A stretch of DNA of 64,000 nucleotides, from contig MLAV02000007.1 of the NCBI GenBank assembly GCA_001870995.2, positions 243,489 to 307,488 of the forward strand. Direction: 5' to 3'. The DNA comes from Chitinophaga sp. CB10 (lineage in GTDB: Bacteria > Bacteroidota > Bacteroidia > Chitinophagales > Chitinophagaceae). The notes under the pieces were generated by a model, which saw only the letters and a list, made by a program, of their open reading frames with translations, had not been told where the DNA came from and ran no database searches. The translations under genes were made by a program, and so were the position numbers. Every line of letters begins with the position of its first letter. Position 1 is the stretch's first letter. Positions 25,867-33,996 of this stretch are shown in pieces.

Positions 25867-26964
25867 TTATTGAATCGTTTCTCCCTCCCGGATGTCGTCC
25901 GTTGCATTTGCAACTACCTGGTCGCCCGGATGCAACATGCCAAAAATTTCCGTAGAATCGTTATGATGATTGCCTTCCTGGATATCTACCCATTTTGCTT
26001 TTTTATCTTTTACCACTACAACGTATTTTTTTTCGGTAGAGGCGACCACCGCAGATGCCGGCACGACCATGGCGCCTGAAGAGCCGCTCACCGGTATATT
26101 CACTTCGGTAAACATGCCTGGTTTAAGCCGGCGGTTTACATTCAGCACATCTATCTCCACGGCTTCGGACCTGTATTTATCGCTCAGCGTACCTGCCTGC
26201 CTGGAAATTTTTCCTTTAAAGTTTTCCCCGGGGATGGCATTCACTTTAAACGTTACCTCCGCTCCTTCCTGCAGCTGCGCGCTTAGTATCTCCGGCACCT
26301 GCAATACCAGCCTCAGTTTATCTTCCTGTTCCAGCATGAGCATGGGCTTATCGTCCGTTTTAGTTGCAGGTCCAACCAATGCGCCGGGATGAATATTACG
26401 GGCGGTAATCACGCCGTCGAATGGCGCGGTAACGGTCAGGTAATCCTTCATGGCTGCGGCAGCGGCCAGGTTGGAACGCTCGGTGTTCATCAATGCGCTG
26501 TCGGCCATCATCCTGGACCTGGACAATGCTAAATCATGCGGCGCAATAGTGCCGGGCGTTGCGCTGGTGGCCAGCATCCGCTCGTAATTATCCTTAGAGG
26601 CGGCAAACAGCGCGGCGGCCTGGTGGTAGCGCGACTGTGCCGCGAAGTATTGCTGCATCACTTCAGGGGCTTCCAGCTGCAGTAACAGCTGCCCTTTCTT
26701 TACGCGACTCCCCCTGTCTACCGCTACTGTTTTAACGAAGCCGTTGATGCGCGGGTATATACTCACCTTTTCAAACGCTTCCAGCGCACCGGGCAATTGA
26801 ATGGAAGAAGCCAGCGGCTGTTGCGCCACGGTGGCCAGCTGGTAGGTTTTGGCAGTATGCCTGTTCGATTTCGCCTGCGGCTCCGCGTTGTGGCAAGCGC
26901 CTAAAAGCAATACCGATCCTGAGATAATAAGCGTATGGAATATTTTATATGGTTGCATGCACAT
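25867..26964 (-). CDS. RND efflux periplasmic adaptor (MFP/HlyD), lipoprotein
   Basis: 365 residues. The N-terminal lipobox LLLGAC places the lipid-modified Cys at 24. Then come the first half of the lipoyl domain (VSIYPRINGFVKTVAVDRGSRVKKGQLL), an alpha-hairpin, the second lipoyl half (DYLTVTAPFDGVITARNIHPG) and beta-barrel/membrane-proximal domains. It links the inner-membrane pump to the outer-membrane channel. The start overlaps the RND gene end by 20 bp (ATG at 26964; ATG at 26958 also possible), implying translational coupling. It is the last gene of the operon, whereas adaptors are commonly first. Confidence 0.94.
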   Translation of the reverse strand: MCMQPYKIFHTLIISGSVLLLGACHNAEPQAKSNRHTAKTYQLATVAQQPLASSIQLPGALEAFEKVSIYPRINGFVKTVAVDRGSRVKKGQLLLQLEAPEVMQQYFAAQSRYHQAAALFAASKDNYERMLATSATPGTIAPHDLALSRSRMMADSALMNTERSNLAAAAAMKDYLTVTAPFDGVITARNIHPGALVGPATKTDDKPMLMLEQEDKLRLVLQVPEILSAQLQEGAEVTFKVNAIPGENFKGKISRQAGTLSDKYRSEAVEIDVLNVNRRLKPGMFTEVNIPVSGSSGAMVVPASAVVASTEKKYVVVVKDKKAKWVDIQEGNHHNDSTEIFGMLHPGDQVVANATDDIREGETIQ

Positions 26965-29900
26965 TATTTTTAGTTGAATGAGAAACTTTCTTTTCGCCCG
27001 GCATCAGGGAAGGCGATTGATAGCCGGCCTTGCGTTGCGCGAAGGCGTAGATCAGCGGGAGTATGAGCAGGGCAGCCAGCGTGGAGGCAATCAACCCGCC
27101 GATCACCGCGCGGCCCAGGGGCGCCGTCTGATCACCCGCCTCCCCCAGCCCGGACGCCATGGGGATCATACCCGCCACCATAGCCAGGCTCGTCATCAAT
27201 ATCGGGCGAAGGCGGATACCCGCGCTTACTACGGCAGCCTTGCCGGCATCCCGGTATTCCAGCCGCAGTTTTTCCGCGTTGGTAACGATGAGGATCGCAT
27301 TGGCGACGGATACGCCGGTAGACATGATCATACCCATATATGATTGCAGGTTGAGCGTAGCGCCGGTGAGCAATAAAGCGATCAGCGAGCCTGCGATTAC
27401 AGCAGGAACGGTGGTCAGCACCACGAGCGATAAGCGCATAGACTGGTAGTTGGCGGCCAGCAGCAGGAAGATCACCAATACGGCGATCAGCAGGCCGGAT
27501 TGTAGGCTGTCCAACGTTTCCACCAGTAAGCTGCTGGCGCCCTTTATTTCCGTTTTCAGTCCTTTAGGCGGCTCGCCTGCATCGTGGATGGCTTTTTGCA
27601 CAGCATCTGTTGCAGTGGCCAGGTCCATTTTGTGAATGTTGGCACTAACGGTGACGAACCTACGCGGTCCTGAACGGTCCAGCTGCCCGGGCATTTCGCC
27701 CATGCTGAACGAAGCCACATCGGATAGTACCGGCCTTGCCTGCCCTTTCACGAGCGGGATCTCTTTTAAGTCCGAAAGGGATGCCATATTGTATTCCGGT
27801 ATCTGCACCTGTACCTGGTAGGTGTAAGCGACTTTTTCATCCAGCCACTGGTTCTTTTCCGTAAACCGACTGGAAGAGGTAGATGCCGTGATAGAACGGG
27901 CCACCTGGCTGATGTCAAGTCCCATCTGCGCCAGTTTAAACCGGTCGATATTGATATTGATCACGGGGAAATGCAGGGGCTGCGCTATTTGTACATCCCG
28001 CAGGTAAGGTACCTGTTGCAGGTTACGGACAATCTTCTTCGCATAATTTTCAATCTGCTGAATATCCTTTCCGGCCACCCGCACTTCGATGGGGTTGTTA
28101 GCGCCCTGGCTCATGATCTTCTCCGTGAGGTCAATCGGTTCAAAGGAAATACGCGAGTGAGGAAACAGGCTGTCCACCTTGCTGCGCAGGGTTTCCTTCA
28201 ATGCGTCCATATCCGTTTTATAATCTTCGTCGAGGTTCACCTGTAATACCGCTTCGTGTGTACCGCTGTTGAAGACGTAGAGATTACTCGTACCGTAACT
28301 GCTGGGAATGAGGCCCACATAAGCGGAGCTGATGGCGACGTGCCCGTTCGTGGTTTCGTCGATCAGGTTGAGCAGCTGATGCACCCTGGCCTCCGTCCTT
28401 TCCAACCTGGTGCCGTCGGGCTCGCGCAGGCGCACCTGGAACTGGCTGCCGTTTACATGCGGCATCAGGTCCTTGCCGATGTACCAGTAACAGGCGCCGG
28501 CTACCGCCAATGCAAGCACCAGGTATATGCCCATGATCCAGCCTGCCCGTGACTTCCATTTGTCCAGCCATCCCATGAATCCTACCTTAAACCGCTCGAA
28601 TCCCTTCAGTTCCTGCGCATGCGCAGTTTCATAGTCCACCTCTTCCGCTATTTCAGCTACCTCCGCATCATCCAGGGCGAGGCTGTGATGCGCATGCTGA
28701 TACTTCTCCGCTTTCAGCCACCAGTTGGCAATCACCGGTACCAGCGTTTGTGCGGCAAAGTAGGAAGCGATCATTGCGAAGCCAATGCTCAGCGCCAGCG
28801 GCAGGAACATGGCTTTAGGCACGCCGGTCATGATAAAAGACGGCGCAAATACCGCGAGGATGCAGAGTAAGATGAGCAGTAAGGGGAATGATATTTCCTC
28901 ACAGGCATCGTATATCGCCTGTTTTTTGGACTTGCCCATTTCCAGGTGCTGGTGGATATTTTCGATCGTAACGGTGGCCTGGTCCACGAGGATGCCGATG
29001 GCCAGCGCCAGTCCGCTCAGGGTCATGATATTGATGGTTTGCCCGCTCAGTTGCAGGAACAACACTGCCGCCATCACCGCCACCGGTATGGTTACCACCA
29101 CCACCAGGCAGCTGCGGAGGTCCTTCAGGAACAGTAATACCATGAGGCCTGTGAGCAGGGCCCCGAGGATGCCTTCCGTCATAAGGCTTTTCACGGCGTT
29201 GATCACGAAGACAGACTGGTCAAATTCGTAGCTGAGTTTCACATCATCCGGCAGCAGGGATTGCATTTCCGGGATGCGTTGCTTCAGTGTTTTCACTACG
29301 TCCCAGGTGCTGGCATCCGCCGTTTTTACGACGGGGATGTAAACGGAGCGTTTTCCATTGACGAGGGCGTAATCGACTGTCACATCCGACCCATCTGTAA
29401 CGCGGGCTACGTCCTTAATAAAAATATTGGAGTTGCCGTTGCTGGTAATGGGGATATCGCCGAAGTCCGCCACTTCCTTTTCCAGGCTGTTCAGCGTGGT
29501 GACGTACATGGTGTTGTTGATGCGGATATTGCCGGAGGGTGTCATCAGGTTATTTTTCGCGATAGCTTCCACCACCTGGTCGGCGGAGAGGTTGAAGCTG
29601 CGCAGCTTTTGCGGGTCCACGTTCACTACCACAGAGCGGGAGTTAGCGCCGAAAGGCGGCGGGGCGGATAGTCCCGGCACGGTCGAAAACATAGGCCTGA
29701 TGCGGGTCCCCGCCAGGTCCGCCATTTCTTTCAAGGTGCGGGTAGGACTACTTAGCACCAGCTGCCCTACCGGCAAGGAAGAGGCATCGAAGCGCACTAC
29801 CTGTGGCGGCAGCGCGCCCGGCGGGAAAAACTTCATCGCGCGGTTCACCTGTAAAGCCACTTGTGCAGAGGCTTCCGCCATATCCGTATTTTCATAGAAA

Positions 29901-30181
29901 GTAAGTTTGAGCATGGTGAGCCCTTGAATGTTCCTGCTGGTAATATTTTTCACTCCGTTTACGTAGAGGAACTGGTCCTGCAGGCGGGTGGAGAAAAATC
30001 CTTCCATCTGTTTGGCGGACATCCCTCCGTATGGCTCTATCACGTATATCGTGGGGAGGTTGAGTTTGGGGAAGATATCGATAGGTATTTTGAATACCGA
30101 CAGCAGGGCAAACAACAGTACACCCGTAGTGATAATTACCACGGCCACTGGTTTCTTTAATGCTGAAGTTACTAATGACAT
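26945..30181 (-). CDS. RND efflux transporter permease (AcrB/HAE1-like)
   Basis: 1078 residues, with the usual 12-helix, two-large-periplasmic-loop layout. Visible blocks: the N-terminus KKPVAVVIITTGVLLFALLS, TM4 LAIGILVDQATVTIENI, and the second-half counterpart MGMIMSTGVSVANAILIV. In TM4 the first proton-relay Asp is D400, while the second position is Gln401 instead of Asp. A long acidic insert (LALDDAEVAEIAEEVDYE) precedes the second half. It exports drugs, lipids or metals; the substrate is not deducible. It lies 17 bp after tolC and overlaps the adaptor gene. Confidence 0.95.
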   Translation of the reverse strand: MSLVTSALKKPVAVVIITTGVLLFALLSVFKIPIDIFPKLNLPTIYVIEPYGGMSAKQMEGFFSTRLQDQFLYVNGVKNITSRNIQGLTMLKLTFYENTDMAEASAQVALQVNRAMKFFPPGALPPQVVRFDASSLPVGQLVLSSPTRTLKEMADLAGTRIRPMFSTVPGLSAPPPFGANSRSVVVNVDPQKLRSFNLSADQVVEAIAKNNLMTPSGNIRINNTMYVTTLNSLEKEVADFGDIPITSNGNSNIFIKDVARVTDGSDVTVDYALVNGKRSVYIPVVKTADASTWDVVKTLKQRIPEMQSLLPDDVKLSYEFDQSVFVINAVKSLMTEGILGALLTGLMVLLFLKDLRSCLVVVVTIPVAVMAAVLFLQLSGQTINIMTLSGLALAIGILVDQATVTIENIHQHLEMGKSKKQAIYDACEEISFPLLLILLCILAVFAPSFIMTGVPKAMFLPLALSIGFAMIASYFAAQTLVPVIANWWLKAEKYQHAHHSLALDDAEVAEIAEEVDYETAHAQELKGFERFKVGFMGWLDKWKSRAGWIMGIYLVLALAVAGACYWYIGKDLMPHVNGSQFQVRLREPDGTRLERTEARVHQLLNLIDETTNGHVAISSAYVGLIPSSYGTSNLYVFNSGTHEAVLQVNLDEDYKTDMDALKETLRSKVDSLFPHSRISFEPIDLTEKIMSQGANNPIEVRVAGKDIQQIENYAKKIVRNLQQVPYLRDVQIAQPLHFPVININIDRFKLAQMGLDISQVARSITASTSSSRFTEKNQWLDEKVAYTYQVQVQIPEYNMASLSDLKEIPLVKGQARPVLSDVASFSMGEMPGQLDRSGPRRFVTVSANIHKMDLATATDAVQKAIHDAGEPPKGLKTEIKGASSLLVETLDSLQSGLLIAVLVIFLLLAANYQSMRLSLVVLTTVPAVIAGSLIALLLTGATLNLQSYMGMIMSTGVSVANAILIVTNAEKLRLEYRDAGKAAVVSAGIRLRPILMTSLAMVAGMIPMASGLGEAGDQTAPLGRAVIGGLIASTLAALLILPLIYAFAQRKAGYQSPSLMPGEKKVSHSTKNNVHATI

Positions 30182-30198
30182 AATGATCTCAGTTAAGG

Positions 30199-31602
30199 TT
30201 AGTGTAATTCCGGCAACAGCGCCTGCAAGGTATTACCGGCGTAAGCGGCTCTGAACAAGGCTTTCCAGGCAGCGTCGCGGGCCTGTATCAAATCCGTTTC
30301 CGCGCGGTTCAGAAGAAAGAGTGCGTTGGTCACTTCAATGATGTTGGTAAGGCCGGCTTTGTACAAGGCCGTCTTCTGCACGGCGGCGGCCTGCGCGGCT
30401 TTGAGCTGGGAAGGGATTTCCGCCAGTCGCTGTTGGGCCATGGCGATGTCCGACTGCGCTTCATCCATGGCCTGCTGCAATTTCACGGTCATGGTTTCCT
30501 GTTCTTTTGCGGCGGCATCGGCGGCAAAGCGTTGTGTAGCCGCTTTTTCGCGGGTACGTTTTAAGTCCGTGAAATTATAGGTGATGCCGAGGCCGAGGAG
30601 GTAGTTATACCTTTTATAGCCCAGGCCACTCCAGAGGTTTTTATTATAGTAATCGTTGAATTCGCCGCTGGAGCCGCGCATCCAGCCGGCGGCCATTAAT
30701 TGCACCTTTGGCAGGTTGGCTTTGCGGATCACTGTTTCCAAGGCCTTTTGCTGTTCGTATTGCGACTGGTAGAATTGCAGCAACGGGTGCGTTGCAGCAA
30801 CGGCCTGCTGCGGCGCAAAGCGCGCGAGTAGCCCTTCCAGCTTAGCTTCGTTCAGCGTGTCAGCAATGATCCTGGCGCTATCGATTCCCGTAAACGCCGC
30901 CAGTTCGATGCGGAGGCGGTTGTACTGCCCGTTTATCTCCAGGAGGTTGAGTCGCGCTTTGGAGAGTTCTGCCGCTGCCACGGCGCTGTCGACACCGGGT
31001 TTAAGGCCGTATTTCACCGTGGCGTTCACCGCCCGTTGAATGGCTTCCGTACGTTTGATATTATCAGCGGTTATTTTTTGCAGCGCCGTTAACCGCAGTA
31101 GTTCCAGGTAGTCCTGGATGATGGCGATCGTCAATTGGTTGCCGGTGTTGGCCAGATCGGATTTGCGCGTGTTCAATGCCGCGCGTGCAGCTTCCGTCCG
31201 GCTGGCGTATGCGCCGAAGTTGTAGACCTCCCATTGCATCTGCGCCATGGCGATGTTGCCGCTCATGAGCTGATTATTATTTTTTTCGCGGATACCGCCG
31301 GAGGTGGATGGGATCATGCCCATGGTGAAGTAGGAACCGTAGATACTATTGTCTGTCCCTACGTCCAGCTGTTCATGCACCCGCAGGGCCGGGTACCAGT
31401 CGTGTTTTACATCTGTCAGGTTGGCTTCTCCTGACTTTATCTGCGCCTGTTTGGCCTGCATGGCCGGGTAATGTTGTAGCGTGCGGGATATAGCCAGGTG
31501 CAGCGAAAAGCTGTCCGCTGGCTGTTGCGCGAAGCCATGGCTCGCGGTAAGCAGGCAAAGGCATACCGCATAGCAATGCTTCACGAAGTTATGTTTGCTC
31601 AT
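30199..31602 (-). CDS. TolC-family outer-membrane efflux protein
   Basis: 467 residues. The signal peptide (about 1-25, ending SHGFAQ) is followed by two outer-membrane-efflux (OEP) repeats with long coiled-coil helices. Typical heptad-rich parts are around 120-215 and 340-440. It forms the trimeric outer-membrane duct for the RND pump encoded immediately downstream (17 bp). Order on the minus strand is tolC, RND, adaptor. Confidence 0.94.
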   Translation of the reverse strand: MSKHNFVKHCYAVCLCLLTASHGFAQQPADSFSLHLAISRTLQHYPAMQAKQAQIKSGEANLTDVKHDWYPALRVHEQLDVGTDNSIYGSYFTMGMIPSTSGGIREKNNNQLMSGNIAMAQMQWEVYNFGAYASRTEAARAALNTRKSDLANTGNQLTIAIIQDYLELLRLTALQKITADNIKRTEAIQRAVNATVKYGLKPGVDSAVAAAELSKARLNLLEINGQYNRLRIELAAFTGIDSARIIADTLNEAKLEGLLARFAPQQAVAATHPLLQFYQSQYEQQKALETVIRKANLPKVQLMAAGWMRGSSGEFNDYYNKNLWSGLGYKRYNYLLGLGITYNFTDLKRTREKAATQRFAADAAAKEQETMTVKLQQAMDEAQSDIAMAQQRLAEIPSQLKAAQAAAVQKTALYKAGLTNIIEVTNALFLLNRAETDLIQARDAAWKALFRAAYAGNTLQALLPELH

Positions 31603-31650
31603 AAAATCGTCTGATTACTAAAAAACAAAAAAGAATAGCATGTATATGGA

Positions 31651-32010
31651 TCAGGCTAGAGGCGGGCCTCTCCAGCTACGAAGCGGGGTGAATACTTCGT
31701 GGTAACAGGGGCGTAAAAATCCGGTGGCGCGGGCAACGTAAATGAAGCGGTCCCTCAGCGTAATGTAGCCGATGTTACAGGGATGGTCGCTATAATCGTT
31801 CAGCCCAACGGGGCGGCGTTTATGCCGGGTAAGGGTGGATTTGAATTTTTCGCCCTTGATTTTGGGCGCTACGAAAGGATGTTGGGAAAGCAGGCTGGCG
31901 GTGAGCGCAGGAATCTTTCCTCCGGGCACGGCAATATTGCCTTCTTTGCCGGAAGGCAATAGAATACTGGCAAGGACAAAAATTATAGCTAACCTAACAA
32001 CAACTTTCAC
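31651..32010 (-). CDS. possible small secreted protein at head of the efflux operon
   Basis: 119 residues from a GTG at 32010. The first about 20 residues (KVVVRLAIIFVLASILLPSG) look like a signal or membrane segment; the rest is basic and has no recognised domain. It is 48 bp upstream of tolC on the same strand and could be its first cotranscribed gene. No ATG start and no similarity that I recognise, so it may be spurious. Confidence 0.45.
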   Translation of the reverse strand: MKVVVRLAIIFVLASILLPSGKEGNIAVPGGKIPALTASLLSQHPFVAPKIKGEKFKSTLTRHKRRPVGLNDYSDHPCNIGYITLRDRFIYVARATGFLRPCYHEVFTPLRSWRGPPLA

Positions 32011-32123
32011 AACCCTATGGAATTATGAACCGTTAAGTTATTAAAAGTTTATCCAAGGCTTAATACCGTTTGTAATATTTAATTCGATTTTAATGATTTA
32101 GGCAGCCCCCCGGCTTTTTCCCA

Positions 32124-32936
32124 TTAGTAAAGATATACCAGGCATAGCGCGCGGAGCTTTTTACCGGCGCGGGCGAGCCGGCCATCCGCCGTAGAAAGGC
32201 AGGTAAAAGCCTGGTATTCGTCCAGCACAGGCCCGAGGGCCACAATGCGGAGTTCATATTCTTCCAGCTGCCTGTTTACAAAATCCATGCAGGCCTGCGC
32301 GAAGTCCTCCGCCGTTACAATCTCTTCGTATTCCTCTTCGGTAGGCACATCCAGCACGATGCCTTCCTGTTGGAGAGGTTCCAGTTCGTTGAGGGCGTAG
32401 ATGCCTGTATCCGTCAGGTCGGACCATTCAAACTCCGCCAGGTTGCCGCTGTTTTGCAGGGCCACAGCCAGCTCCTCCCAAACGGCATGGGGCTGGGGTT
32501 TCACGAAGGCTGGCAGTTCGTCCGTTAAGGCGGCGGCGGTATCTTCATCAAAGATATCGAGGTAGAGCTGCGCCAGGGTTTGCCTTGCATTACCGCTCTG
32601 CTGCAGCTTTTCGGCAGCCTTGATGTCGTGTACGAGGGTATCCCAGCGGCTTTGCAGTTCCTCCTGGTCTTCCTCCGTCATTTCATCCGGAATCATTTTT
32701 GCGTTATCGTCTGTTATATTTTCCAGCGCATATTTATGAACATGGAGGGTATCCTCTGTAAAGTATAACTGGTAAGTGGCATAGTTGGTAAAATTGGTAC
32801 CGATCACCACCTTGTCAGGAAAAATTTCATGCGTTACATTTTCGCGGGCGTCCAGGATGGAGCTACCGTTGATCTTACCATACGTGGAAGTGATGTGCGC
32901 GAAGTCCGCAGCGGATATATTAAGTGTCATATGCAT
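32124..32936 (-). CDS. hypothetical protein, acidic, unrecognised
   Basis: 270 residues (ATG 32936; a second ATG at 32930 is as good). Strongly acidic middle (TEEDQEELQ, PTEEEYEEIVTAEDF). No signal peptide or membrane helix, so probably cytoplasmic. The C-terminal half (DFAQACMDFVNRQLEEY through CLSTADGRLARAGKKLRAL) has the look of small DUF6630-type proteins, but I cannot confirm this. Separated from the efflux operon by 113 bp. Confidence 0.75.
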   Translation of the reverse strand: MHMTLNISAADFAHITSTYGKINGSSILDARENVTHEIFPDKVVIGTNFTNYATYQLYFTEDTLHVHKYALENITDDNAKMIPDEMTEEDQEELQSRWDTLVHDIKAAEKLQQSGNARQTLAQLYLDIFDEDTAAALTDELPAFVKPQPHAVWEELAVALQNSGNLAEFEWSDLTDTGIYALNELEPLQQEGIVLDVPTEEEYEEIVTAEDFAQACMDFVNRQLEEYELRIVALGPVLDEYQAFTCLSTADGRLARAGKKLRALCLVYLY

Positions 32937-33004
32937 TCGAATAAACGCCCAAATTTAGTTAAATTAGGGGGAAGCTCAACCGGAATAAACTTAAACTATC
33001 AGAT

Positions 33005-33955
33005 ATGGAAAAACGTAAATTAGGAAACTCAGGACTGGAAGTAGCCCCGTTGGCATTTGGCGGAAATGTTTTCGGATGGTCAGCAGATGAAAAGACTTCT
33101 TTTGCACTGCTGGATGAATTTGCAGCACAGGGCTTTAACCTGGTAGACACGGCGGACGTATATTCCCGCTGGGCCCCGGGCAACAAGGGCGGCGAGTCGG
33201 AAACCATTCTCGGGAAGTGGATGAAGGCACGCGGCAATCGCGATAAAATGATCATTGCTACGAAAGTTGGGGCGGATATGGGAGAAGGCATCAACGTGAG
33301 TAAAGCGTATATCCGTAAGCGTGTGGAAGATTCCTTGCAGCGCCTGCAAACGGATTATATCGACCTCTATCAGACCCATTACGATAATGAGAATACTCCT
33401 GTGGAAGAGACCCTGGAAGCTTATGACGAACTGATTAAAGCCGGTAAAGTGCGCGCTGTCGGGGCTTCCAATATGAGCGCCGCCCGCCTCCTGGCGAGTT
33501 TGCGCGCGAGCGACCAGCACGGGTTGCCCAGGTACCAGACTTTTCAGCCGGAGTACAACTTGTATGACCGGGAAAAATATGAACAACAGTATGCCGACAT
33601 CTGTGTGAAGGCAAATATTGGCGTCATTAACTATTATTCCCTTGCCAGCGGTTTCCTTAGCGGGAAATACCGCTCCGAAGCGGATGTAAATAAAAGCAGC
33701 GCACGCGGGCAAAAAGCGCTCAGTTATCTCAGCGCGCGTGGCATTAAGATCCTGGAAGCGCTGGATAATACAGCCAGGAAGCACAACGTAACGCCATCGG
33801 CTATATCGCTGGCCTGGCTCCTCACCCGCCCTGCCATTGCAGCGCCTATTGCCAGCGCTACCAGTACGGCCCAGTTGCAGGAGTTGATAAAGGGCGTACA
33901 GCTCACGTTGGATAAGGAGGATGTAGATTTGCTGAATAAGGCGAGCGCCTATTAA
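33005..33955 (+). CDS. aldo/keto reductase
   Basis: 316 residues, an (alpha/beta)8 NADPH-dependent reductase. The catalytic Asp and Tyr lie in LVDTADVYSRW (about 47-57), Lys in IATKVG (about 85-90), and the His region in IDLYQTHYDNEN (about 118-129). The NADPH-binding tail is AAPIASATSTAQLQEL. It resembles the AKR11/12 group of general stress reductases; the substrate is unknown. A hairpin terminator follows 8 bp after the stop. Confidence 0.94.
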   Translation: MEKRKLGNSGLEVAPLAFGGNVFGWSADEKTSFALLDEFAAQGFNLVDTADVYSRWAPGNKGGESETILGKWMKARGNRDKMIIATKVGADMGEGINVSKAYIRKRVEDSLQRLQTDYIDLYQTHYDNENTPVEETLEAYDELIKAGKVRAVGASNMSAARLLASLRASDQHGLPRYQTFQPEYNLYDREKYEQQYADICVKANIGVINYYSLASGFLSGKYRSEADVNKSSARGQKALSYLSARGIKILEALDNTARKHNVTPSAISLAWLLTRPAIAAPIASATSTAQLQELIKGVQLTLDKEDVDLLNKASAY

Positions 33956-33963
33956 AATAATTA

Positions 33964-33990
33964 AAGGGAGTGATGGTGTGTCACTCCCTT
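33964..33990. terminator. shared terminator, aldo/keto reductase and phosphodiesterase genes
   Basis: AAGGGAGTGA (33964-33973) pairs with TCACTCCCTT (33981-33990). CTTTCTTT follows on the plus strand and TTAATTATTTT on the minus strand, so it can serve both convergent genes. Confidence 0.8.
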
Positions 33991-33996
33991 CTTTCT

